A stretch of DNA of 64,000 nt from Ectopseudomonas chengduensis (GTDB lineage: Bacteria; Pseudomonadota; Gammaproteobacteria; Pseudomonadales; Pseudomonadaceae), in NCBI RefSeq assembly GCF_015712065.1, contig NZ_JACFYZ010000011.1, forward strand, positions 87,947-151,946, given 5' to 3'. A model generated the notes under the pieces. It had not been told where the DNA came from. It saw only the letters and a list, made by a program, of their open reading frames with translations, and ran no database searches. Within the stretch, counting starts at the first letter, position 1. Every line of letters begins with the position of its first letter. This document shows positions 54,401-62,502 of this stretch, piece by piece. A program made the position numbers and the translations under genes.

Positions 54401-54622
54401 TTAGATTTCAGACAGTTTTGGCAGAAGGCTTGAAGGGTCGCAGGCGAGTTCGCCTGCGATGCGGTAGAGCTTCTCGACGGTGATGTTGACCTCGCCACGC
54501 TCGATGCGACCTACATAGCTGCGATCGAGATTGCACGCCAGCGCCAATGCGTCTTGGGAAATCCGGCAGGCCTTCCTCTGCATTCGGATGCGTTCCCCTA
54601 ACGCTTTCGCCAACTTATCCAT
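54401..54622 (-). CDS. XRE (Cro/C1-type) regulator
   Basis: 73 residues, nearly all one helix-turn-helix domain: LGERIRMQRKACRISQDALA, LACNLDRSYVGRIERGEVNI. Size and layout match controller proteins of restriction-modification and defence loci. It is divergent from the winged-helix/helicase operon, with a 14-bp palindrome over that operon's promoter, so it most likely represses or tunes it. Confidence 0.85.
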   Translation of the reverse strand: MDKLAKALGERIRMQRKACRISQDALALACNLDRSYVGRIERGEVNITVEKLYRIAGELACDPSSLLPKLSEI

Positions 54623-54661
54623 GACCGTCTCAACTCAGCTTGAGGCGGCACTATCGTGCGT

Positions 54662-54693
54662 TTGCGGACGCAGAGGCCACGGATTATAATCCG
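54662..54693 (+). promoter_or_regulatory. Promoter with palindromic operator for the winged-helix/helicase operon
   Basis: CGGATTATAATCCG (54680-54693) is a perfect 14-bp palindrome that contains a consensus TATAAT -10 at 54685-54690. TTGCGG at 54662-54667 sits 17 bp upstream as a -35. A bound XRE dimer would cover the -10, a simple repression design. Confidence 0.65.
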
Positions 54694-54723
54694 CATTTTT
54701 GCGCTAATTCTTCTGGTGCCTCA

Positions 54724-55314
54724 ATGAAATCGGCCTCGTTTATCTTCGACAGGCGTCTGTATGAGCTGCTTCAGGAGCCAGGGCGTACAACGTTTACGAC
54801 CCGTGAACTTCGCGATGCTTATGCCGCTCGCTTGAGTGGCACACATTTCCGTATCGCCGATGTGCGCCGCTATGTGTATGAGCAGATCCGCCGATTAGTG
54901 CGCGCAGGCTGGGTTGTGCTGGATAAGGATCGTCGTGTTCGAGGACAGGTCTACCACCTGCAGCCGATTCCAGTACATCTCCAACTGGAACTGATCGACA
55001 ACGGTTTTGAGAACAGCCTTATGGCTGCCGGAGTGCCCGAACCAGACACGGCAGTACTCGACGTGGAAGCTTTGCCGCTTAAGTCGTCAGCCAATACGGA
55101 CTTGCAGTTGGAGGCGCTCCACAAGGAAATCCGCTTGGACTTTCTTTCTTCAATGGGCGAAGCGGAGCGATTCAAGCTGCTTCTGGACGAGATGCCGCAT
55201 TTACGGGACAAGGTTGAAGGCGATTACCTGGAAGCCAGGGATCGCAGCTCTCGCCTCTTGGGGCATCTGCGCGCCATCGAAAAGACCCTCAAAACGCTCG
55301 CTGCACCACGATGA
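54724..55314 (+). CDS. Winged-helix-like protein of the helicase operon
   Basis: About 196 residues from ATG 54724 (MKSASFIFDRRLYELLQEPG). The first 90 residues resemble a winged helix: TTRELRDAYAARLSGTHFRI, VRRYVYEQIRRLVRAGWVVL, then a basic wing DKDRRVRGQVYHL. The C-terminal half is helical and acidic (HKEIRLDFLSSMGEAERFKL). No catalytic motif; I do not recognise a named family. Its stop overlaps the helicase ATG (ATGA), so the proteins are made together and may form a complex, with this one giving DNA recognition. Confidence 0.65.
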   Translation: MKSASFIFDRRLYELLQEPGRTTFTTRELRDAYAARLSGTHFRIADVRRYVYEQIRRLVRAGWVVLDKDRRVRGQVYHLQPIPVHLQLELIDNGFENSLMAAGVPEPDTAVLDVEALPLKSSANTDLQLEALHKEIRLDFLSSMGEAERFKLLLDEMPHLRDKVEGDYLEARDRSSRLLGHLRAIEKTLKTLAAPR

Positions 55315-56711
55315 GCAGCTCGCTACGGAGCTGGCAGAACAGCTGCATCACTCGGGCGTTGGAGCACTTTACCGTCACGCCGCACTTCTTCTGCCAGGCA
55401 ACGCCGGGAGCCGGAAAGACCCGCATGGCTGCAGAACTGGCCAGCCGACTGCTTGAGCAGGACAGAATCGATTTGGTGCTGTGCTTTGCGCCGTCCTGCC
55501 AGGTCGTGGAGGGTTTTCGTTCGACCTTTGCGGCTGTGCTAGGCAGGCGTCTCGACGGCCAGATAGGTGCCGTGGGCGCGGCTTATACCTATCAGGCTAT
55601 GGAATACCGTGATGAGGGATTCTGGCAGCTTCTTGATGACTACCGTGTGCTCGTGGTTTTCGACGAGATCCATCATTGCGCCGGCCACGATCCGCTGCTC
55701 AGCAATGCCTGGGGGCAGCAGATACTGCATCGGATACAGGATCGGGCTGCCTTCACGTTGGCCCTGTCTGGCACGCCCTGGCGTTCGGACGATAAGGCCA
55801 TCGCATTGGCTCGTTACTCTTCGCCCGAGGGGCATTTGATCTGTGACTACCGTTATGGCTTGAAAGACGCCATTGCCGACGGCGTGTGCCGATCCCCTCG
55901 CATTGTTCTGCTCGACAATCAGAAGGTGAAACTCACGGAAGAATTGGGTGCGGATAGCTCCGTTAGGCTGTTTCCCAGCATCGCCAAGCTTTTAGGGGAG
56001 TCACCTGTCACCTATGAGGAACTGCTGCGCCATGATGAGGTGATCAATCCAATCCTAGACCTTGGCTGCAGCAAACTGAGCGAGCTACGCCAGATCAAAC
56101 CTGATGCTGCTGGTTTGGTGGTGGCCACAGACATCGAACACGCCCAGCAAGTTGCACTCGCACTGGAAGCCATGGGTGAAGAGTGCCGCATCGTGACGAA
56201 CAAAACCCCGGATGCGCAGCAGGTGATCAATGCATTCCGGAGCAGCGCCTGCCGCTGGATTGTGGCCGTCGGAATGATCAGCGAAGGCACCGACATTCCC
56301 CGCCTGCAAGTGTGCTGCTATCTCAGCCGTATCCGCACCGAACTGCATTACCGGCAAGTGCTGGGGCGAGTGCTGCGGCGCACAGGTAAGTCCGACGACC
56401 AGGCATGGCTATTTATGCTGGCGGAGCCGACGCTTCAGGGCTTTGCGGAGCGAATTGCGGATGACCTGCCGGATGACTTGGCTGTTTTGAAGGATGTGCA
56501 GATACTTGGTTTAACTCCAGGCTCTAGACCTGAACCAATGGGTACTTTGGGGCATGTCGAAGATATCGACGGTGCTGGGTTAGGTAACGCGGAGCCGGGC
56601 ATTGGGTCGCAGGCTACGAACATCATTTCGCTGGGTGGCTTTGCAATTGAGCCCGCTTACCAAGTCAGCTTTTCCCAGCATTATCGGCAGCAGCTACTGG
56701 CTTGTTTTTGA
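55311..56711 (+). CDS. SF2 DEAD/DEAH-type helicase
   Basis: 466 residues. Motif I is ATPGAGKTRMA (31-37), motif II DEIH (118-121), motif III SGTPWR (153-158), motif V GMISEGTDIP (321-330) and motif VI QVLGRVLRR (350-357). The layout is like the helicase part of type I and III restriction subunits and RadD-type proteins, but no nuclease or other domain is attached. The last 75 residues are linker-like and ungrouped. Co-translated with the winged-helix protein and facing an XRE regulator; a phage-defence or DNA-repair role is inferred from island context. Confidence 0.85.
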   Translation: MSSSLRSWQNSCITRALEHFTVTPHFFCQATPGAGKTRMAAELASRLLEQDRIDLVLCFAPSCQVVEGFRSTFAAVLGRRLDGQIGAVGAAYTYQAMEYRDEGFWQLLDDYRVLVVFDEIHHCAGHDPLLSNAWGQQILHRIQDRAAFTLALSGTPWRSDDKAIALARYSSPEGHLICDYRYGLKDAIADGVCRSPRIVLLDNQKVKLTEELGADSSVRLFPSIAKLLGESPVTYEELLRHDEVINPILDLGCSKLSELRQIKPDAAGLVVATDIEHAQQVALALEAMGEECRIVTNKTPDAQQVINAFRSSACRWIVAVGMISEGTDIPRLQVCCYLSRIRTELHYRQVLGRVLRRTGKSDDQAWLFMLAEPTLQGFAERIADDLPDDLAVLKDVQILGLTPGSRPEPMGTLGHVEDIDGAGLGNAEPGIGSQATNIISLGGFAIEPAYQVSFSQHYRQQLLACF

Positions 56712-56801
56712 TGCTCAGCCAGTCGAGGCTGATCCAATGATGTTGGTGTTCATGAATCCATAACCGGCCGGCGTCGTGTGGAACGTAATCGTGAGGTGTG
56801 C

Positions 56802-57104
56802 ATGGAGATTAAGTCGCAGGCATTGGTCGATGTCGTTGAGGGTGTGATCTGCGACGTGTGCCGCTCTGGCACGCGTATTCCCGGCTATGGTCCCCAATAC
56901 GGCAAGCTTGAAGCCCAATGGGGATATGGCTCCCAGCATGATGGGGAGCACTACCGGGTGCATCTCTGTGAGCCCTGCTTTTTCAGGGTGCTGAGTGGGT
57001 TGCGTCGGGAGCGCATGGTCAATGGTATGTTCGGTGATGATCAGCCATTGGCTTCCGAAGATTTTGGTCTGGTCAGCAAAGACAACTACTGGGGAAAGAG
57101 CTGA
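56802..57104 (+). CDS. Small zinc-ribbon-like hypothetical protein
   Basis: 100 residues from ATG 56802 with a GAGGTG ribosome site. Two CxxC pairs (GVICDVCRSGTRI; VHLCEPCFFRVL) could bind one zinc. The middle (YGKLEAQWGYGSQHDGEHYR) is aromatic and polar. I have no named family. Same direction as the helicase, about 90 bp downstream, so possibly part of the same transcript. Confidence 0.65.
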   Translation: MEIKSQALVDVVEGVICDVCRSGTRIPGYGPQYGKLEAQWGYGSQHDGEHYRVHLCEPCFFRVLSGLRRERMVNGMFGDDQPLASEDFGLVSKDNYWGKS

Positions 57105-57224
57105 TTGTAGGATTGAAAATCCATCAGCCGCACCACGTCGAATCGCGGGCAAATGAGGGGTAAGCGCGCGACTTGCCCGTTCTGGTCTCGTAGGTTGGAA
57201 TAACTGAATAAGGAGGTAGCCACT

Positions 57225-57488
57225 TTGACCCTTCCACATGAAAGAACCCGGAGTGTTGTCAAGACCGAAGCTTTTCTCCGCGACCTCTCTCGTAACACCG
57301 AACTACCTGATGACATTCGCAGCTATGCGAAAAGCCTGCTCAGGCACTACCCGTCCGCTGACCAAGTTTTCTCGCTGGGGCGCCTCGAAGAATGCCTGGT
57401 AAACGGCCCTCAAGATGATGAATATCGGCGAAGGGTAATTGCGTTCCATCAGCCGCTTTTCAGTTCGTCGCTAGACTTCACGCTATAG
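57225..57488 (+). CDS. BPSL0761-like hypothetical protein
   Basis: 87 residues. TTG 57225 is preferred as start because AGGAGG lies eight bases upstream. The N-terminus LPHERTRSVVKTEAFLRDLS and the block IRSYAKSLLRHYPSADQV resemble the BPSL0761 family, common in islands and plasmids of beta- and gammaproteobacteria, function unknown. It starts 14 bp before the AbiEi-like gene at 57503. Confidence 0.6.
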   Translation: MTLPHERTRSVVKTEAFLRDLSRNTELPDDIRSYAKSLLRHYPSADQVFSLGRLEECLVNGPQDDEYRRRVIAFHQPLFSSSLDFTL

Positions 57489-57502
57489 GCGGGAACGCCA
57501 CG

Positions 57503-58114
57503 ATGCTCAGCACTGATAAAGCCCAGTCGGTATCTGTCCAGGTTGCGCAACGGGTCAAGCGCCTACCTAAAGGGCAGCCGTTCAGCATCAGCCGTTTCAC
57601 AGGGTTTGGAACGAAAAACGCCGTATCCAAAGCAATAGCTCGACTGGTCAACCGCGGCGAGCTCGAACGGGTGTATCGCGGGATTTATATGCGCCCGAAA
57701 CCCGGACGTTACATTGCCAGGGCTCGCCCCAATCCGTGGACATTGCTTAGCCTGATTACCAGGCAGAAGCGTTTGTCTCTGCAGATCCATGGGGCCAATG
57801 CAGTCAGGAAATTTGGCCTCAGTACCCAGATGCCGCTCATTCCGATCTATTACACCAGTGGGGCCAGCCGATCAGTATTTATAGGGAAAGCTGAGATCCG
57901 GCTGGTACATGCGGCACCAATGGTCATGCAGCATGCCGGGACCGAGGTAGGGGTGGCTATCAGTGCACTGTTTTATCTCGGTAAAGGCGGCTCAACTCCG
58001 GAATGCATTACAGCGATCAAGAAAAGGCTCAGACCGGAAGACCTAGCCACATTGATGACCTGCAAACTACCGAAATGGATGAGCACGGTGTTGAAGGTTG
58101 AAGGTGTGAAATAG
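57503..58114 (+). CDS. DUF6088 / AbiEi-like antitoxin-type protein
   Basis: 203 residues. The N-terminal winged helix (RLPKGQPFSISRFTGFGTKN, AVSKAIARLVNRGELERVYR, GIYMRPKPGRY) is the AbiEi antitoxin plan, and the C-terminal domain (WTLLSLITRQKRLSLQIHGA) fits DUF6088. Antitoxins of this type repress their operon and counter an AbiEii nucleotidyltransferase. No AbiEii gene follows, so it is an orphan regulator, or its partner was lost to the downstream IS relic. Confidence 0.75.
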   Translation: MLSTDKAQSVSVQVAQRVKRLPKGQPFSISRFTGFGTKNAVSKAIARLVNRGELERVYRGIYMRPKPGRYIARARPNPWTLLSLITRQKRLSLQIHGANAVRKFGLSTQMPLIPIYYTSGASRSVFIGKAEIRLVHAAPMVMQHAGTEVGVAISALFYLGKGGSTPECITAIKKRLRPEDLATLMTCKLPKWMSTVLKVEGVK

Positions 58115-58261
58115 CGGAATCGCTGCCTTACGATCAGTTGCCCGCGCATGGGGGCATTGTCGTCAACGATCCCGGCGATCTCCCTACCGACCAGTCCCCT
58201 TGGAGGGTCAAGTGGCACGAGCCCGGTGCACGGCGAACGCCTGGGCACCGGGCTATCGCCA

Positions 58262-58500
58262 TCACACGTAATGCTTGTTCCCTTTGCGCTCAAGCGGACG
58301 GCCTTTAAATACGTGCGGGCCGTCCATCGTCAACTCGACCTTGTCCCCTTTGCGGGTTAGCCAAGGCGTGGCTTCCGATCCAGTTTTGGAGGTAACGCCA
58401 CTGGGACTGATGCGAATTTCGTCGCCATCGATCTCGATCGTCCCCAAGACGTAGGTGTAAACCAGGCTACTGAAAAATCCTCCTTTGCATTCGAAGGCAC
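58262..58500 (-). pseudogene. 3' remnant of a gene cut by the IS3 relic
   Basis: The minus frame reads LGTIEIDGDEIRISPSGVTS, TPWLTRKGDKVELTMDGPHV and ends LERKGNKHYV. It looks protein-like but upstream it runs straight into the reverse of the IS3 gene without a start of its own. It is therefore likely the C-terminal 75-80 residues of a disrupted gene. Family not recognised. Confidence 0.4.
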
Positions 58501-58509
58501 ACTCTACGA

Positions 58510-59039
58510 CCTCGTCCCCGTACCCCGAGCGGCGCTCTCGACGAGCACGACGTGACGATGTGTTGAGCACGCATATCCAGCGGGTCTGGGACGAAAACTT
58601 CCACGTCTACGGTGCGCGCAAGGTCTGGCGCCAACTCAGGCGTGAAGGCGTGGTAGCGGCGCGCTGTACGGTGGAGCGACTGATGCGTCGGCTGGGGCTC
58701 AAAGGCGTCGTACGCGGCAAACCGGTCAAGACCACCGTCAGCGACAAGGCGACTCCGTGCCCGCTGGACAAGGTCAATCGCCAGTTCCGCGCCGAGCGGC
58801 CAAACGCGCTCTGGGTATCGGACTTCACCTACGTCAGTACCTGGCAGGGCTTCGTCTATGTGGCCTTCGTCATCGACGTGTTCGCCCGACGGATCGTTGG
58901 CTGGCGGGTCTCCAGTTCGGCCCGTACCGACTTCGTTCTCGATGCGCTGGAGCAGGCCTTGTATGCCCGCCGCCCGGTCGATCAAGGTGGCCTCATCCAT
59001 CACAGCGACCGCGGCGTGCAGTATGTTTCTATTGGTTGA
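58510..59039 (+). pseudogene. IS3-family transposase OrfB fragment
   Basis: From about 58,520 the frame matches OrfB of the IS3 family: TQRVWDENF-like start (STHIQRVWDENFHVYGARKV), CTVERLMRRLGLKGVVRGKP, then the rve core with DFTYVSTWQGFVYVAFVIDV (first Asp pair) and IHHSDRGVQYVSI. It ends right after DRGVQY, before the third catalytic Glu, and lacks OrfA and the N-terminal part. Both ends are missing, so it is a dead relic. Confidence 0.85.
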
Positions 59040-59103
59040 TGCGTCGACGGGGTAAACGAAAGAGTTACTAACCACAGGAGCTATAGCTCTGAATGTTCAG
59101 GTG

Positions 59104-59131
59104 AGCCCCTCCGCCATATGACGAAGGGGCT
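59104..59131. terminator. Hairpin downstream of the membrane-anchor gene
   Basis: AGCCCCT and AGGGGCT arms separated by 14 bases lie just past the stop of the minus-strand gene. No strong T-run follows on that strand, so efficiency is uncertain. Confidence 0.45.
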
Positions 59132-59139
59132 TATCTGTC

Positions 59140-59802
59140 TTAAATCACGCGTTTAACGCTCAGGTAATCGCCCTTGGTCTTCAGCGTGATGGTCACGTCG
59201 CGGTTGCTGCGGTTGCGCCAGAACCAGCCGTGTGTACCGTCGAAGATGGCGGTGAATTCACCCTTGTCGCCCTTGATCTGCTTACCCTTGCTATAGCTGT
59301 GGTAGTAGCCCTTTGGGCCGTTGTAGGGTTCGCCATGGGTGTCGTGGTTGACCGGAACACCATTGGTCGTCCACTCGTAGCTGACCGTGGCCTTGTCCAG
59401 CATCTCCAGTTTGATTTCACTGGCCTCGCCCGGCTTCAGCGTGACGGTCACTTCATCTGACTTCAGGGCTGGCTCAGGCTCAGCTACGGGTTCGGCCACA
59501 GGTGCTGCTGCAACAGGCTCTTGCACTACCGGCTGAACAGGCGCGGGAGCTTGAGCGACTGGAGCCGCAGCTGGCTGAACCGCTGCATCCGCTGCCGCTT
59601 CTTCGGCCAGGGTTATCTTCATTTCGCCCATCTGGGTCAGGCCGAGTACGCGACCAACGCCCGTTGGGTCGATGGCGTACTCCGAAGGCATCACCACGGT
59701 GACCAGTAAGGCTGCGGCAACACCCACGGCGATCACAGTGGAGCGCAGCAGTTGGTGGCTGGTAGGCAATTCGCTTTGGGTCGGAAGCTGGGTATTGAAC
59801 AT
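59140..59802 (-). CDS. Transmembrane anchor protein of the nickel/cobalt module
   Basis: 220 residues. One membrane helix (STVIAVGVAAALLVTVVM, about residues 24-42), then a periplasmic Ala/Pro/Val-rich linker (about 75-108) and a C-terminal domain (VTLKPGEASEIKLEMLDKAT; FDGTHGWFWRNRSNRDVTIT). The family is usually named transmembrane anchor protein and occurs beside HupE/UreJ and RND metal genes. Function unknown; the His-containing C-terminal domain could hold metal or position a partner. Last gene of the minus-strand operon from 60959. Confidence 0.72.
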   Translation of the reverse strand: MFNTQLPTQSELPTSHQLLRSTVIAVGVAAALLVTVVMPSEYAIDPTGVGRVLGLTQMGEMKITLAEEAAADAAVQPAAAPVAQAPAPVQPVVQEPVAAAPVAEPVAEPEPALKSDEVTVTLKPGEASEIKLEMLDKATVSYEWTTNGVPVNHDTHGEPYNGPKGYYHSYSKGKQIKGDKGEFTAIFDGTHGWFWRNRSNRDVTITLKTKGDYLSVKRVI

Positions 59803-59814
59803 GCTGAGAATTCC

Positions 59815-60552
59815 TTACTGAGAGACGATCAGGCCGGTGAGCTGGTAACCCATCAAGAGGAAACCGGCGCTCATCATGGCGACGTTGGCGGTGTAGGCAT
59901 GACGCCAGAAGCTGGCGGTGCGCCGCCAGTAGCCCATGACAATCAGGATGGCGCTCAAGGCCAGGAGCTGGCCGATTTCGACGCCGACGTTGAAGGCAAT
60001 CAGGTTGGCGATCAGGCCATCTGCCGAGATCTCGTATTCCTGAATCTTGGTGGCCAGACCAAAGCCGTGCAGTAAGCCAAAAATCAGCGTAGCTGCCTTG
60101 GTATTGGGCTGATAACCGAACCAGCGCTGGAATGCCCCGAGATTATCGAGCGCCTTGTACACCACCGAGAAGCCGATGATGGCGTCGATCACGTAAGAGC
60201 TGATGCTGATTTCAGTCAGCACACCCAGCAGCAGGGTGACCGAATGACCCACGGCGAACAGGGTGACGTAGAGCCCCACGTCCTTCAGGCGGTAGAGAAA
60301 GAAGATCACCCCGAAGAGGAACAGCAGGTGGTCGTACCCGGTCATCATGTGCTTAGCGCCCATGTAGATGAACGGCAGTAACATCACCCCGGAGCTTTCC
60401 TGGATAAAGCCCTTGTCGCCCTCGGCAACAGCGTGGGCCAGTGCGTCAGGCATGCCGAGAAACAGCAATGCCGTGAACAACAGCAACAGTAGTAGCGAAC
60501 GATTCGGACGCACAGCAGCTGCGTCCATTGCGCCCATAGATAGCGAATGCAT
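59815..60552 (-). CDS. HupE/UreJ-family nickel/cobalt permease-like protein
   Basis: 245 residues: a signal peptide or first helix (SLLLLLLFTALLFLGMPDAL), then six to seven helices. The metal motif is YMGAKHMMTGYDHLLFLFGV (HxxxGxDHxxF), and FGLLHGFGLATKI holds the second family histidine. HupE proteins carry nickel across the outer or inner membrane. Starts 12 bp before the anchor gene; same operon as the His-rich protein. Confidence 0.83.
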   Translation of the reverse strand: MHSLSMGAMDAAAVRPNRSLLLLLLFTALLFLGMPDALAHAVAEGDKGFIQESSGVMLLPFIYMGAKHMMTGYDHLLFLFGVIFFLYRLKDVGLYVTLFAVGHSVTLLLGVLTEISISSYVIDAIIGFSVVYKALDNLGAFQRWFGYQPNTKAATLIFGLLHGFGLATKIQEYEISADGLIANLIAFNVGVEIGQLLALSAILIVMGYWRRTASFWRHAYTANVAMMSAGFLLMGYQLTGLIVSQ

Positions 60553-60599
60553 AGTTGAGTCCTAAATTGCAGTGGTCTTGGGCCGCACAGCGGCCTGTG

Positions 60600-60959
60600 T
60601 CAGATCACGAATGTGGCGCGCGGTGGCCGCTCGATCAGGAAGATCGGGCTTGGAGGAATGGAGTAATGAGGGGCTGGTATCGGCTGCGCACGTTCTGGCA
60701 GCGTGCTGATGCTCAGCCGTGCGGTCAGGTGTGGTGTTTCATGCAGATGGTCGGCGGTCAGCGGCGAGTGGCAGTGATCCCCGTACGCCGCACAGGCCAG
60801 CGTCTCGTCACCATGCGCATGCGAATGAGCACCGTCATTGCCACCCAAGGCAGGCTGGCTCGACCCCATAAACAGCGCAGAGGTATGCCCGGCCCAGGCC
60901 ATCAAGATGGCGAGAGCAAGCGCAAAAATCACCTTGGTGCTGATGGGATTGCTGAGCAT
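60600..60959 (-). CDS. Secreted His-rich small protein
   Basis: 119 residues with a signal-like N-terminus (MLSNPISTKVIFALALAILM). The mature part has His clusters (GAHSHAHGDETLACAAYGDH, CHSPLTADHLHETPHLTARL) that look metal-binding, and a Pro-rich tail. No named family. First gene of the operon with HupE and the anchor, next to the metal-responsive operator. Confidence 0.6.
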   Translation of the reverse strand: MLSNPISTKVIFALALAILMAWAGHTSALFMGSSQPALGGNDGAHSHAHGDETLACAAYGDHCHSPLTADHLHETPHLTARLSISTLPERAQPIPAPHYSIPPSPIFLIERPPRATFVI

Positions 60960-61019
60960 GTTGTGGTTCTTTCGATGCCTAAGCGGGTGGCTTTTCTGGA
61001 GGGTTGGTCGGTTTGACCA

Positions 61020-61038
61020 TATCCCCCCCTGGGGGATA
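61020..61038. promoter_or_regulatory. CsoR/RcnR-family operator
   Basis: TATCCCCCCCTGGGGGATA is an inverted repeat with a C/G tract flanked by TA-rich ends, the known binding type of RcnR/FrmR/CsoR-family repressors. It lies between the divergent His-rich operon and the regulator gene, so it may control both. Confidence 0.75.
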
Positions 61039-61077
61039 GCATGCGAGCGTAATTCATCGACGCACGAGACTCAAGGC

Positions 61078-61365
61078 ATGAGCGATCACGAACACGGCCA
61101 CCAGCACCAAAGTCATGGCGACATCATCAAAAGGTTGAAAAGAGCGGAGGGCCACCTGCGCAGCATCGTCACCATGATCGAAGAAAGCCGGGCCTGCGTC
61201 GACATCGCCCAGCAGCTGCATGCCGTGGAAAAAGCCGTCTGCCAGGCCAAGCGTGTGCTTATCCAAGACCATATCGACCACTGCCTGGAACATACGGTCG
61301 AAGCACTTGCGATAGGCGAGCGCGCATCACTCGAAGACTTCAAGCAAATCACCAAGTACCTCTAG
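61078..61365 (+). CDS. CsoR/RcnR/DmeR-family metal repressor
   Basis: 95 residues from ATG 61078. A His-rich N-terminus (MSDHEHGHQHQSHGD) precedes the all-helical fold: IKRLKRAEGHLRSIVTMIEE, CVDIAQQLHAVEKAVCQAKR, DHIDHCLEH. The Cys and His at the usual ligand positions and the His tail fit nickel- or cobalt-sensing DmeR/RcnR. It should repress the rcnA-like gene (9 bp downstream) and itself through the operator upstream. Confidence 0.88.
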   Translation: MSDHEHGHQHQSHGDIIKRLKRAEGHLRSIVTMIEESRACVDIAQQLHAVEKAVCQAKRVLIQDHIDHCLEHTVEALAIGERASLEDFKQITKYL

Positions 61366-61374
61366 GCCCCTCCC

Positions 61375-62499
61375 ATGTCGAGTTTCGCCGAACTGCTGCA
61401 ACAGGGGGCCTCGCAGGCCTGGCTGTACTTCCCTAGTGCCATATTACTGGGTGCCTTGCATGGCCTTGAGCCTGGGCATTCGAAAACCATGATGGCGGCG
61501 TTTATCGTGGCCATTCGTGGCACGGTGAAGCAGGCCATTCTGCTAGGCCTTGCCGCAACGCTTTCGCACACCGCTGTAGTCTGGCTGGTGGCCATGGGCG
61601 GCATGTACCTAGGGCAGAATTTGGATGCCGAAACTACCGAGCCGTATTTCCAGCTCGCGTCCGCCGCCATCATTATCACTATCGCCCTGTGGATGCTCTG
61701 GCGCACCTGGCGTGGCGAGCAGATGTGGCGCTTCGAGGAAGGTGATGAGCATCAACACGAGCACCACCACGATGAAACGCAGCGCATCGACACCGGACAT
61801 GGGCGTATCGAGCTATCGATCTTCGAGGAAAGTACTCCACCGCGCTGGCGGCTGAAGACCTTGAGTGGCCATGTCTGGCCGGCTGCCGAAGTGAGCCTGC
61901 TGACGACTCGCCCCGATGGACTGGCCCAGCAGTTTTGCTTCGTTGACCGCGGTGATTACCTAGAGTCAGTCGACGTGATTCCCGAGCCCCACGAATTCAC
62001 CGCGCGCCTGAGTCTGGGCCATGCCGGACATTCCCACGACTATGACCTGGAGTTCCGCGAGCACGACCACGGTCATGAGCACTCCGAGCTGGAAGAGCTG
62101 GAGCTGTCGCTGGACGGCTATCAGGATGCCCACGAGCGGGCGCATGCCAACGACATCCGCAAGCGCTTCAGCAACCGCAATGTCACCACCGGCCAGATCG
62201 TCCTGTTCGGCCTAACAGGCGGGCTGATTCCCTGCCCGGCCGCGATCACCGTGCTGTTGCTCTGCCTACAAGTGAAAGAAGTCGCCCTGGGTGCCGTCCT
62301 GGTGCTGTGTTTCAGCATTGGTCTGGCCATCACCCTGGTCACCGTTGGTGCCGCCGCCGCTATTGGCGCTCGGCAAGCCTCCAATCGCTGGCCCTGGCTC
62401 GGTGCTGTCGCGCGTCGCGCCCCTTACCTGTCCAGCCTGCTGATCATTGGGGTGGGGATTTACGTTGGCTTCCACGGCTGGATCGGCCTGAACGCCTAG
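61375..62499 (+). CDS. rcnA: Nickel/cobalt efflux transporter RcnA (NicO family)
   Basis: 374 residues. N-terminal helices with LLGALHGLEPGHSKTMMAAF (the HxxxPGH-like metal motif), a long His-rich cytoplasmic loop (DEHQHEHHHDETQR; EHDHGHEHSELEE) and C-terminal helices with GLTGGLIPCPAAITVLLLCL. The insert between His runs is a longer folded domain (about 120 residues) than in E. coli RcnA. Exports Ni and Co; co-transcribed with the repressor. Confidence 0.9.
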   Translation: MSSFAELLQQGASQAWLYFPSAILLGALHGLEPGHSKTMMAAFIVAIRGTVKQAILLGLAATLSHTAVVWLVAMGGMYLGQNLDAETTEPYFQLASAAIIITIALWMLWRTWRGEQMWRFEEGDEHQHEHHHDETQRIDTGHGRIELSIFEESTPPRWRLKTLSGHVWPAAEVSLLTTRPDGLAQQFCFVDRGDYLESVDVIPEPHEFTARLSLGHAGHSHDYDLEFREHDHGHEHSELEELELSLDGYQDAHERAHANDIRKRFSNRNVTTGQIVLFGLTGGLIPCPAAITVLLLCLQVKEVALGAVLVLCFSIGLAITLVTVGAAAAIGARQASNRWPWLGAVARRAPYLSSLLIIGVGIYVGFHGWIGLNA

Positions 62500-62502
62500 C
62501 CG

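Noticed and set aside
56715..57239. 174-codon minus-strand open frame
   Set aside because: Antisense of the zinc-ribbon gene, which has a good ribosome site and CxxC pairs.
58115..58261. Possible coding remnant (NDPGDLPTDQSPWRVKW in one frame)
   Set aside because: Short, no start and no family recognised; not enough to call.
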